Translations under genes and position numbers: made by a program
Notes under the pieces: model-generated
The model's input: only the letters and a program-made list of their open reading frames with translations
The model's database searches: none
What the model was told of the DNA's origin: nothing
NCBI GenBank assembly: GCA_028023455.1
Contig: JAQFVV010000018.1
Location: forward strand, 5,977,800 to 6,041,799
DNA from: Epiperipatus broadwayi
Taxonomy: Eukaryota > Onychophora > Udeonychophora > Euonychophora > Peripatidae
Length of the DNA: 64,000 nucleotides
Direction: 5' to 3'
Shown: piece after piece, positions 45,129-56,795 of the stretch
How the letters are laid out: each line of letters opens with the position of its first letter
Numbering within the stretch: the first letter of the stretch is position 1

Positions 45129-47640
45129 ATGAATTTAAAAAAGAAATAAATAATTTGATGTATAAAATACAAAATAATAATAATTTTGAAAATAGAAATA
45201 AGGGGAATATAAAGAAAAACAAAGAATTAATAGAGAAGAAAGAAGTTAGAAAGATTAAATCTAAGCATGAAGAAGTAGTTTTCCTAAAGTCAGATAAAGG
45301 AAATAAATTAACAATATTAGATAAAAAAGATTATTTAGAAAAAATGATGGTTAGAGTGATAAGGTATTTGAAGAAATTAAGAAGAATAACAGTGACTTAA
45401 CAAATAGAAAAATATATACATTAATTAAACATTTATAAAGAGGGTTTAATAGACAGATCAACATTTGAGAAAATAGTGAGTAAAGAATGTAAGACAGCTA
45501 GAATATATGGGGCTCCAAAAATTAATGAAGAAAATATACCACTAAGGCCAATGATTGATTGTAAGGGATCTTATGTAGAAAACATTTCAAAATGGCTATC
45601 AAGTGAAATTTTAAAAAAATATGCTAATGAGTATGAAAATTCCAGCATTAAAAATAATAAAATTTTAATAAACAAAATTTAACATTTATAAAAACGGATA
45701 TTGTATCAATGTATACTAATTTAAATGTAGAAAAAACAATAAATTTAGCTATAGGAAAGTATATTAAGGATAAAAATAAAAAAGTAAAATTATCTGTTCT
45801 TATATTGGTAGATTTAATATAATTATGTTGTGAGGATGTAACTTTTGAATATAATATGGAATTTTATAAGTAAAGAGAAGGATTATTAATGGGAGTAACT
45901 CTAAGTGCAATTTTAAGCAGTATTTATATGAATGAGTTTGATCAAAATGCTCCTTTGTTTTTTAACAGATATATAGATGATTATTTGATGATTTTTAATA
46001 AAAGCCAAAGACAAATAAATTGATTTATTAAGATATTAATAAGATGGAAGGGAACATAAAGTTTATAGTTGAAGGGGAAAATAATAATGAAATTGCATAT
46101 CTGGATATAATATTTCAAAAGAAACTGATAGATAAAAAGTGGCATATTCAAATAAATATTTATAAGAACAATATATAGGATAAAAACAAATAATAATATT
46201 ATAGTGAGTAAGTTTAATAAAATTATAAAGAAGATTAATAAAAAATGCAAAAGAATAATAATTACTACAAAAATAGTTAATAAAAAAAGAAAAAAACCTA
46301 TTAAATTTAATGGATAACAAATACATAGGATATAATAAAGATAATAAAGAAATAATTAATGGAGCATATGTGGTAAAATGCAAACAATGTTTAGATAGTG
46401 GGATTGATAACAAATATGTGGGAAAACCAAAAAATTCTATAAAAACAAATTAAAACAACATATGTCAGATAATAAATAACCAATATATATATAAAGCAAA
46501 CAGGGCACAAATTTACACAAACTTCAATAAAAATGATGTTACATACAGACAATATTAAAGAACGGAAAATAAAGGAAGCAATACTAATAAAAAAGATAAA
46601 ACCAAAATTTAATAGAGATGCTGGGATTAGGATGAGATTGGTATAGATATAGTTCTTAAATAAGATATATAGAGGTAAATATATAAAGAGAAAATTATTT
46701 ATAAATGAATGGTTAGGATACATAGGAATATAGACATGGGTATATTTATAGATATTACATATTAGGAAAAATTTAACAATGTTTACATATAAAGCAGTAT
46801 AATATTTATAAGAGAATTATATAATAATAATAACAACAACAAAAATTAAGATGTATAAATAAAAATGTATATATATATATAAAGTGTTGTAGTAGTTATA
46901 GATATAATTAGTTTGAATAATAGATAATAAAGGGAGCTAGGGTATAAGATAATTTTTAAAAAAAGTTTTTTTTTATTTTGAAAAGATTAAAGTAAACTAG
47001 ATAAGTTAAAGATTACAATTTATAGGCTATAGATATTATAAAAAAATAATAATAGATATAAAGTATTATTTGTAACAGAAGAATGAATAATTAATAATAG
47101 ATATTATATGATTTAAAAATTAAAAAGAATGTTAATAAATGAAGTACTGTATATATAAATATAAAATTATTAAGAATATCATTGAGATAGAGCTAATAAG
47201 AATAAAGTTTAGGTTTATAAGGAATGGAAGTAATTAGGAGATTATTAAAAATAAACAATATATTTAGATTAATAATTGTTATCCAATATGTATTTATACA
47301 GTTAGGAATACACATATACACTTTATATTTATTTTCTATTTTTGTATTTATATTGTATATTTTATTTTATATTAACTGTATTATTTTATTTAGGTTTGAT
47401 TATATTTATTTCTGTTTAATTATGTATTGTTATATATTTTATGTTGTTTTTAGTTTTTTATTGTTTATATTTTTTATGGTGTTATTTATATAGTTATGTA
47501 TTTTATTTTATTTTGTTCATTATATCATAGCTCTGAAGAAGACTGCAGGACAGTTGAAATATAAGGTGTAGGTATATATGTACAATAAAGGATTTTGCTA
47601 AAAAGTGTTCAAAGTGGTTTGAATAAATTGTATTTAAATT
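45129..47640 (+). mobile_element. Penelope-like element, plus-strand half
   Basis: Same family as 42303-45128, facing away from it with the 5' ends in the centre. It starts 5'-truncated at FDEFKKEINNLM. Blocks: FLKSDKGNKLTILDKKDY (~45283), RIYGAPKINEENIPLRPM (~45503), TDIVSMYTNL (~45697), REGLLMGVTLSAILSS (~45875), and RYIDDYLMIF with the catalytic DD (~45967). The GIY-YIG endonuclease lies at about 46368-46620: GAYVVKCKQC, then NKYVGK, then KNKLKQHMSD. PLEs with this order (RT then GIY-YIG) are EN+ elements. An in-frame deletion of ~18 bp precedes RYIDD relative to the other half, and there are stops in several places. It ends near 47640 at AATAAATTGTATTTAAAT, the mirror of the start at 42303. 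Confidence 0.85.
47533..47559 (+). ncRNA. Hammerhead-ribozyme-like core at PLE 3' end
   Basis: Contains CTGAAGA (matching CUGANGA), a five-pair stem II GACTG/CAGTT with loop CAGGA, then GAAA. These are the conserved hammerhead core strands in the right order. PLE terminal regions are known to carry hammerhead motifs. Stem III after GAAA (TATA...TATA) is short, and the stem I partner is not convincing, so the copy is likely inactive. The opposite half (42364-42392) keeps a perfect GACTG/CAGTC stem, but its core reads CCAAAGA and GGAC. Confidence 0.55.
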
Positions 47641-49486
47641 ATATATGTATACCCACATGCACATTAACAAAAATCACTTCTGATAGATAAGCCATGGAGT
47701 GGATGCACTGACCAAAGAAGTGACTTTCTGAAGACTAGGATTTCCTACTGTACTTGCCAGGAACACCACAAATAAATTTATGACAAAATCTTTTTAGAAC
47801 ATCTATCCATAATGAAGTAATGTATTTTATATTTGCACACTAGAGAGGTATATATTTAATCATCATTTGGTTCAAATATATAAATATGTTATCCTTTGTA
47901 ACTTATAAAATAAAATCCAATAATTAAACTATCCTCCTGTTGAGCTTCGTCAGATGCTCAATGAATCTGGATCAATGTAGGTTACCTAATTAATCCCTCT
48001 TATAGTTTTTGTACTGCTATGTCATAGCTAGTTAAATTTTTACAAAGCATATTAGAACTATATTTTTATAAAAATGAAATGAAATCTATCTTTTTATCCA
48101 TGGATTGATATCTCTTACCTGCAACCATTATGATAAGTGATTTTTATCTTTTCATCATGAATCTCAATACTACATTAACATAACTCTTAATACATTCCAA
48201 TCCTTTGATTGATCCTCATCTTATCTACTGAAATGGCATGAAAGCAGCATTATAACTTTATTTATTAACAACAAATCAATTCACTAACAGTAAATTAACA
48301 TAATAAAATATTTATAATTATTTTATTGTTTCTAAAAAATGTTCTATGAGATTGATAAAGATACTAACTTAGTGTATATTTATTTTTAATATGGTTTAGA
48401 GTTATGAATTTCTACATTATTATAAGCTCATGACATATTTTATTGTCTTGTTGCTATTTAATAAAATATGTTTTAATTGAAATGATTAATTTATGTGCAA
48501 TATTTGTCTTTGATCATATGTTTAGACAAGTGTGTTAAACAAATCTCTATATTCATATCTGTATTTGTTCACTCTTACACCCACTCAGGCAACTAAACAT
48601 ATCAAGAGAATAAATAATTTGTTGGAAACAGTTTTGCAAAAATAATACATTACAGGTAAAAGATAAAAAATAGCAGATATAATAATCTGGAATAAATTCA
48701 ATACTTTATTAAGTAGATTAGTATTTCTATTTAAATATATACGTAAATATATTCAACTAATATTAATTTTCAGTGATCTTAGATATGATACTCTCAGTTT
48801 TATATCCATCATTTAAGTTTTTGATCTTTACAGAATATTTATTAGAAATAACATTCATTGGCAATATTGTTTGATATAGCTTATTGCTATAATTTATTTC
48901 TTAAATTAAAAAAATACAAAGAAGCTGTGTTCTTTCTGGTTTTTGCTTCCATGGCCAACTACTCTTCCTTAATCTTTTGTTTATATTAATAAATCATTGT
49001 TTTTTTTAACTTTTGATTATTTTAAGCCTATAAAATGAAATGCACATTTATATTCCCTGTTAAAGGTATGATACTTCTATAACTATTAATAAAACGAATC
49101 TTAATCTTACATATTATATATGTACATATATAAATTATAACGATCAAATTTAAATTAAAGGAATAATATTGTATGTGGAGGCTAAGAGGATGCCTAAATA
49201 GGACTATCTAAACATTCGATATTTGCTGAATTGAAGTTTTTTTACCAAATCTAGTTCCATGATTTATACTGTCTTGAGAAAAGATCACATCTAAGGACTT
49301 CCAGTCTATAATCAAAGTAGAACCTATGTAAAAAATTAATATTATAATAAAATATCATTGAAGTATATTATTGTTATCTTTCAGGCAAGAGGAGATTAGT
49401 TATGGATAGTTTTTGTATTGATACTAATAACAATAGAATCATAATTTAATGTAAAACTCATAAGTTTTTTTTTTGCTATTGTTTAG
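47641..49486. other. Intron, nothing recognised
   Basis: A+T-rich with some mixed stretches (47690-47760 and 47935-48010, the latter with ACCTACATTG, weakly like 37430-37460). No coding is supported. It ends in a T-rich tract and TTGTTTAG before the exon at 49487. Confidence 0.45.
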
Positions 49487-49602
49487 AACCATTTGCGGCA
49501 TCTTCCTGATTGTCTTATGGTTTCTTCTTTATATGACTCCTGGATGACTGTAATGCCAGGTCTATGTTGGAGTTTGGAAGAAAAAATTTCACGAGTCCAA
49601 AA
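49487..49602 (+). CDS. RhoGAP-domain protein, exon C
   Basis: An exon of 38 codons plus two bases, between TATTGTTTAG and AA|GTAAGT. It begins NHLRHLPDCLM, fitting the RhoGAP signature K-x-F-L-R-x-L-P-x-P-L, with the preceding Lys at the end of exon B. VSSLYDSWMTVM follows, like the LxSxLYDxWM segment of ARHGAP20/TAGAP-type domains, then a helix ending EEKISRVQ. Phase 2 at the donor is compatible with the exon at 56796 (completing AAC, Asn) and also with the candidate exon at 60195 (AAA, Lys). Not frameshifted. Confidence 0.85.
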
Positions 49603-52189
49603 GTAAGTTTTTTAAATTTTTACTTTTGATATTTTAAAGGTATATTTCATTTACCATTGATATAATATTTTTCAGGAGTAAAAAAACAGTTTACCATTCT
49701 TCTTTTTTAATATACTCAAAGAATATTTTTCTTTTTTTATATACTCAAAGAATATTTTAACTGATGATTAGTGAATAAAAATTTAGATGCAAAAGTTATA
49801 AATATTTAATAAAATTTAATGATATATTGTAAATGCAAATTTTTGTGTTTGTTTTTAAAAGGAATATAAAATAGATATGCAAGGAGCACAAGATAGAAAT
49901 ATTCTCTGATAATTTCTGATTAATCAATTTTTTTTACATATTTCATTCTAAATCAAAGTAAAGATAATAACTTGTTACATTTTGACTTGTGTTTGGGTTT
50001 ATGGAAAAATTATGCCAAGTAAATTTCAAATCATTATATATGTATATATGTCATCTTTAGTTACTTGCCAAGAAAAATAATTCATATTCATAAATCTTTC
50101 TATCCATTGGTTTAACCTTCAAAGGACTCATAACTATTCTTCTTTAAAATCATCAATTTTCTTTCTCTCTTTTTACCTCTTACCCATCTTAGCCCATTCA
50201 TCAAAATTTCTCTGTTTTCAAATATATTTCAATTTCTTTTTCATTTACTCATTTTAATACTTCAACTTTATGTATCTATCTTTTCAATTTTTTTTTTTTT
50301 TTTCAAAGTTATATTTCAAGTCTTATTTTTCACATTTTTTTTTTTCTATTATTCTTGCTTCATATAAAGCCACATATTCAAAAAAAACAACCCCCCCCCC
50401 ATTAAACATGGTTTCTTTAAATTCAAGATTCAACCAATCATAAAATAATTACTTTCCATTTTATTAAAAGCCTCTTTATTTTTGCAATTCTCATATGTTT
50501 GTCAATATTTATTTTATTAGGCAAACAATTTTATTTATATCTATTTGATCTGTAAGATTTATTTCATTTTTTTTTATATTCTTATTTCTTTTTTATAAAA
50601 GTCATCTGTCCTTTCTTCTTCAAAATATCTAAATATATCCAATTCTTTCTATCAAAAACATATTCTAGTTAATGAAAAAACATTAACTTTTTCCTCTTTC
50701 TTTACTTTTCTTTATAATTTTTTCATCACTTATATTGCATTTCTTTTTTTTTTGTGTATTTTCAAATGTAATTTTTCTATCTCAAATATCTTTAGCTACT
50801 ATAAATATATCTCTTCAATACTTTCCGAAAATTATAGCTGCACATGATCTAAGTTGTTCTAAAATTCTTACATTTAACTACATAAGTCTTTTATTTCTAA
50901 ACAAATTTTAACTGTGAAAGAATGATGATGGTTATGTTTTTGATTAATAAAATTCCATTATAAATATGAATTAAATTTTTTAACCCTTCCTATATATTAC
51001 CACCTACTACCAAAAAAAAAAATCAGTAATTTAACTCAAATTTTATCAATTTTCTGCATTTTCTCTAATTTTATTTCAACTACAATAAGAGTTTCATTTT
51101 TATTTATCTTCTACTAATCACACATACGAAAACTTCTCATTTCTATCATATGACTTTATCATCTCGGGTTTTTTTTTTATTACATCTATCCTTTCTATTA
51201 GTAACTTATAAATTTATGATTCATTTATTATCACATTTCTATATCTCTGGGTTTTTTTTATTTTAAATAATTTATTCTTACCTTTCATTTATAATTTTTT
51301 CCTCACTCTATTCTTTTAACTATTTATTGTCCATCTTTTTTATTTTCTATTTTTATTAATCATCTTATTGTTAACTTAAGGCGTTTTTTTTTGTTTTGTT
51401 TCTCATATATTCCACTGTTTGTGGTACAATTTTTTTCACACTTTCTATAAATATTTCCCACCTTTCATTTGAATTTTCATTATCAGCTCTTTATATTATT
51501 TGCATGTGTGTTTTTTTATCCATTATGTTTTGGACACTTTTTTCCTGTCTCCATTTCATTTATTAAAATTTTTTTTTTTTTTTTTAAGTTATAAACTTTT
51601 TATACTTTAAAAAAAAAAAAAAAAACATTATTTCTTCCACTATTAAATTATGATCTGACTCCATTTGCTGAAAGCTGTTTCTGAACCAATACATAATTGA
51701 AATTTTTTCTTATCAATTGAATTTATTTATATATAAATCCTATTGCAATTTTCAAAATTATACATTCATAACAATGAGAGCGATAAAAGGTAATAAAAAT
51801 TTGTTGATCTTTCATCTCTCATTTTTAAATTCTAATTCATAGACTTCTATAACTTTATCTTTTTTTCTCTGATATATAACAGTGTTCCAATTTTTCATAA
51901 TCATTATATTACTGGTTTTATATTTATTTAAATTATTTTTCCATTATTATGTTTACAAAATAACATGTACGCCAATCTAATCACTTATTATCAACAATCT
52001 ATCATTTACAACATTAATTTATGCATCATTTATATTTATTCTTTATAATTTTCCTTCTTTTCTTTAAATATATAATTCCATGAATAATGTTAATACACAA
52101 ATACAAGAAAAGATTACATTCTCTTAGGTAATTAAATAAATAATTTGCTGAGCATTGTTAATGTTATTCATAAAATTTATTCTCTTTGT
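49603..52189. other. T-rich intron, nothing firm
   Basis: Extremely A+T-rich with repeated T runs, a C10 tract at 50391-50400 and an A16-18 run near 51609. The minus strand is purine-rich and reads short lysine-rich stretches that may be LINE debris, but no domain can be named. Confidence 0.4.
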
Positions 52190-52760
52190 TTATTAACATA
52201 GAACCAGTATAAAAGGCTTTGGAGTCTGGAAATTATTGTGTTATATCACTATATGGTCTAATAGCTACTGGGATATTTTAATAATATTCTTCAGAACTTG
52301 ACAGTATTCAGAATTTACATCATGATGTTACACATTTTTATAATTTAACTATTATATTTTAAAATTATCTATGATTCCATTATTTTCTGGAGTTTTACCA
52401 TTTTCTTAAATTTAAGTGAATGTCTTATTATTATTATTCAAAATATGTGGCACTTCAATTTACATAGCTATTATTTTGTTTTCAATTCTTTATTACTATA
52501 CATTTTTTTTGTACAATTATTTCACATATTTCATTAGTCATACTTATTTTTACTAACCATACTTTTTTTTTTTTTTTCAATGTAGAAATGTTTATATATT
52601 TAAGATTTTTATTTGCTTCTGTAGCTTTTCTTCCTATGCCTCTAGATACTTTTTTTTATCATATTATCATTAACTCTACTGTCTTACAGAATTACCATAT
52701 TTTGTTCTTTTAAATATGTCATTTTAAATTACTTTTTATTTTCTACATGTAATTCACTTT
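52190..52760 (-). mobile_element. Old RTE-type LINE fragment (RT region)
   Basis: Minus-strand blocks match the better RTE copy: AATATTCTTCAGAACTTGACAG (cf. 33348-33370), CTGGAGTTTTACCATTTTC (cf. GKAPGND at 33817), and a GRKATEANKNL stretch near 52630-52600 (cf. RKAVEENKSL at 34075). Order and spacing agree. Heavily decayed. Confidence 0.6.
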
Positions 52761-53909
52761 ACATCACTATTTTAAAATTATTTATGTAATCGTAAGAAAG
52801 CAAAAAAGAAAATAATTGTTAATCACATCTACAGATTAATTTTTGACTATTGGCATTTATTAATAAGGAGTATTGGATTGCAAGTGTCCATACAATTGTT
52901 AACTTTATTTGTATTATGTTATTCAAATTAAGACTTGAATGAAGTATTCAAACAGTTTAAAGTTTTGACTCCATGTGAAATTTCTTATCCATCTATGAAA
53001 TGTTTTGACTTTTTAACAAAAGGATGGAGTATTCAAAAATGAAGCATCAATTAACTTCTAGTTTGCATATAAAATCTGCAATAAATGTAGTTACTTGCTA
53101 TACATTACTGTACTCTAGAGCCATTTATGCATAAGCATGAATCAATACAAATTGTATATTTTAATTAAGGAATAAATCTGTTGTTTCGTTTGTTTACTAT
53201 TTTTTCATTCAAAGTCTTTTGTTTGGAGTTAGCTGATAGCAAAGATTACTTAAATATATATATTGACAGAATATATGAACAAGCAGATAAGTGTTGTAGC
53301 TGAATAAATATTTGCTACCCATTTCTCACTGATATAGACCAATAGTAGAAGCTAATTTTAGAATATAAATGGTTTTGGAGTAGAATATTGTAAAAAGATT
53401 TGCTTCTATTCAGTGCAGATTCTACAGCCAAACTAGCAGTCATGTAATGCTTGTTTTTGTCTATATCATTTTTCTGCAAAAAAGCTAAAGGTGCTCATAG
53501 TTAAATATAATGGAGATCATTGAAATACACTGTTCCTGATCCTAGCAGCTGAATAAGCATTTTAGTTTGAGTTCAAAATCTTAAAGTATTTAAATATTTT
53601 AATTCAGTGACTTGAGTATCATAATAGAAGTAATCCAATATTCTTCATTAATAAATTCCAATGATGTAAAACTAGTCTGAGGATCTCTTTTCACTATAGT
53701 TTATTGTTGATTATTTATGCTTATATAAATGCCTGCAGAGAAATTTGATTTAAAATGATTATTATTGTCAAAGCAGATGTCATAATTAAACTAATATGAT
53801 GCTTTGTTTAGTGTTTATATTCATTTTTGTCTGCCTACATTGTCTTGCCTCAATACTTTTGAATTGCTGATTTTTTTTATATCTGCTGTCTCAATAATTA
53901 TTTTTTAAT
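52761..53909. other. Intron, nothing recognised
   Basis: Somewhat more mixed composition at 53210-53560 but no motif, reading frame or repeat relative that I can support. Confidence 0.45.
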
Positions 53910-54125
53910 AAAGTGCCTCTTTTTTTTAATCTTGTTCAAATCTTTATCTCTTTCTTTTTAATCTTCATATTATGTTTAACTTCACCACATCTTTCATTTT
54001 TAATTCTAGCATTTAAATCTTCCATGACAAATTTTAAAATGTTCTTTGATCAGTTCAAAAGCATTCTGAAAATCTCTATTAAAAGCTTTTATTTCTTCAG
54101 TAAAATTAATTATTTGCATTTGGGA
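53910..54125 (-). mobile_element. Old RTE fragment (endonuclease region)
   Basis: On the minus strand it reads FQNAFELIKEHFKICHGRFK, a decayed form of VQKAFNQTKHFKIVMGDFN in the 32390-36050 copy (34790-34730). The open frame called on the plus strand here (53913-54137) is a shadow. Confidence 0.6.
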
Positions 54126-54604
54126 TTAGTATGGTAAATAAATAATTATGCTACTCTGTTGTCTGAAAATGAGAATTTTTACTACCGTTTATCTTTGATG
54201 ATCACCTTCTACCTTCCCTAATGATTTTACAGCTTTTGACAGATGCACGCACAAAGATACATGCATTCATTTTGCATTTTTAAAAATCCAACTGATATCT
54301 AATTTTAAGAAGAAAATTCTTATTATTTCTTCGTTTTGAATGTCAAACTTACAATTTAGACATATAAACTATAAGACTTATCAAATTGACCTATGTGTGT
54401 TATTAAGAAGTCTACCCATATCATTTACCATGTGAACTAACATATGATAACAACTTCAATGACAAGAGCATAGATGATAAACAGAAAATTTCCCAGCTCA
54501 TTTCTTTTATGACATCAGTGAGAAATCAAATAATATTCTTATGTTAATCGGCAAATGTTTTCTTGCAGCTGCCATACATATATATGTTATTAATTTATGT
54601 ATTA

Positions 54605-54650
54605 AATTAACAGTGGATTGATAATGGTTGAAAATGATGATGATGAATTT
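54605..54650 (+). mobile_element. RTE 3' tail, plus strand
   Basis: ACAGTGGATTGATAATGGTT followed by GAAAATGATGATGATGAA is the 3' terminus of the RTE family (compare 28273-28305) with its (TGA)n tail. No RTE body precedes it, so this is a 3'-only, 5'-truncated insertion. Confidence 0.7.
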
Positions 54651-54759
54651 ACATATTTGTGTTTTGTATTTTTTTTTTCAGAAAAAAAAAGAAAATCATT
54701 TTCAGTTGTATCTTCTTTCATTTTTGTTTCATGTTGAAATTTATTTAAAGCATTTTCAT

Positions 54760-55690
54760 TTTTCAATATTTTTCAATTCTAACGTTAAAATTTTCCATGA
54801 CAATGTTATTTAATCTAATCAAAAAGCATTCTATACATCTAAATAAGAATCCATTAAATCCATCAGAATGGGTATATGTGATATCTAACAATAAGTTTAG
54901 TGATTAATCTTGCCATTCTATTTGATATATCACCAATCTTCACAGTAAAATATCTGATTCCATCTCATGACTTTAACTTACATATTGCTGCTATGGCAGC
55001 ATAATTTTTTATCATCTCTATGCCACTTACTGAAAACTTCAATAAAAAATAATAGAATCCAGATGATAGTGCTTATTAAATTTCTATCCTGTGCTGTCCT
55101 ATCCAATATCTCCAGATTATTTTCAATATAAGGGCTTTCATCAGTGAGGAGTTTTAGATCTTGGGTCAATGCAACTGGACCTTTAGGATCTAATGCACCC
55201 TGTTTTCAGTTCCTATTATTTATCTCTATTATAAACTCTCAGTTCAAATTGAAAAAACATGTAAATATTTTCAATCTGATCCAAATTGCTTCCATAGTCA
55301 TATAGATATAAATCTGAAATCAGTTTCCATATATTATGGTATCTTTTTTTAATAACTATGGACACATCCTGTGGCCAGGATTTGGTATAAATCCGTAAAA
55401 ATATCATCTGACTCCACCACATGATTTGTTTTTCCCACTTTATTGTCTTTATAATGAAGTACATATCTGATTGTCAAATCAGTTTTCTTTTCAACCTTTT
55501 CTCTAATTTCACAAAGTTTAGCAACATCCATTTAATATTAGACAGTTTTGCCAATTCATGCAATTTTTTTTCACTTGAAAATGATCTATAGTTGTAGACA
55601 GTTAAACAAAAGGTTATCATCGAATGATAACCTGAGTCTACAACTGATGAATTCTTACCACTTTTTATCTTTTATTAGCAATTAGCTATC
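54760..55690 (-). mobile_element. RTE 5' half fragment, interrupted by B8
   Basis: Minus-strand 5' region and endonuclease of the RTE family. 54783-54840 matches the VMKDNARIG/KAFNQT region, 54900-54960 matches the GDISNRMARLI-like block (cf. 34855-34900), and 55340-55640 matches the 5' end (TTTCACAAAGTTTAG, ATGATAACCTGAGT; cf. 35020-35150). A B-family repeat sits at 55072-55215 between the two halves. Short open frames here (54978, 55216, 55349) are remnants of the element. Confidence 0.7.
55072..55215 (-). repeat. B repeat, copy B8 (truncated)
   Basis: Minus orientation: TTCTATCCTGTGC, TCCAATATCTCCAGA, CATCAGTGAGGAG, TTTAGATCTTGGGTCAATGC, TTTAGGATCTAATGCA. Only the first half of the family unit is clear. 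It lies inside the RTE remnant. Confidence 0.7.
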
Positions 55691-56795
55691 TTTGTTGATG
55701 ATTTTGCAAACCTTTAAAAATGATGGGCAAAATTTAAAAAGAATGCCAATTCACTCATTCATTCTACCTTCAAGAAAACTCGAACTGATGTTTCAATTAA
55801 AAATTATTAGTTAAATGAGAAGAATGATCATAATGTTTTTTGGTTTTAAAGTTGAAGAAAAAGGTCAATAAACTCACCTTATTGGCCGATGCATATTGGT
55901 GAGCAGCTCATACATATTTATTTACTATATGAATATCATATAGTAATATCAGCTGTAATGACAAGAATAAGTGGAGTGAATATTAGAACTTTGTCTTAAA
56001 AGCCTCAAAGAGTAATCAAAGGGTTTTCTTTTGATTAATATATATATAAATAAAAACTTTTTTGAATCTTATTGTATATTACTTTTATGTGTTGAGAAAT
56101 TATTCCATCCAGCATGTTTAAGGTTTCTGAAATCTTCAAAAAGATTTTCATTGACTGAAAGGTGAAATTATACCCATCTTTGTCAAGGCTAAGATTGCAT
56201 AAAGAATTGTTGTGCCTCATGTAACAATAAGATTGTGATTGTATTAAAGAATATTCGTTAAAGTTTTTATTTTCATCTTATAACAGCAAAAATCTTCATT
56301 ATAATATTATATATATATGATACAGAATATGTACAAAGCTAAATATATGTAATGTTTCAAGATTAAATCTCTATGCAACTTATTATAGATAATTGAAATG
56401 CCACATTAAGACAATAATTTTATTAGTAAAAGCAATACTCTTTTACTGTGCCTTCTTTATATAGAAGGAGAAATGTGGTTAGAGGGCATATCAATTATCT
56501 ATAATAACAATTGCATTGATATTTAATCTTGAAAAATAATGCATTTGAAAGTATCCCAATGCATATTGGTAGCTGAAAATTCAAATACAGAATGCTCAAA
56601 TCACCCTCCTAAACATTATGTTTTTTCAGAAATGCTGTCTGTGAATAAAAACTTTATAAATATTAAAATATTATTATATATTAAAATTCTTGCTAAGGAG
56701 AAACCAACTTTATATTAATTCATATATAATTTAATTTTAAAAAAAAACTAATATTTATTTGCGATTAAGAATTAATCTTTTTTTTTTTTTTGTAG
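55691..56795. other. RTE 5' leader remnant, then intron
   Basis: 55855-56035 matches the 5' leader of the minus-strand RTE at 35340-35410 and 35719-35850 (AATAAACTCAC, ACTATATGAATA, GAGTAATCAAAGGGTTTTC). 56040-56780 shows no feature. The intron ends in T14 and TGTAG at 56795. Confidence 0.55.

Noticed and set aside
46063-46723. Minus-strand hydrophobic open frames
   Set aside because: Antisense shadows of the plus-strand PLE.
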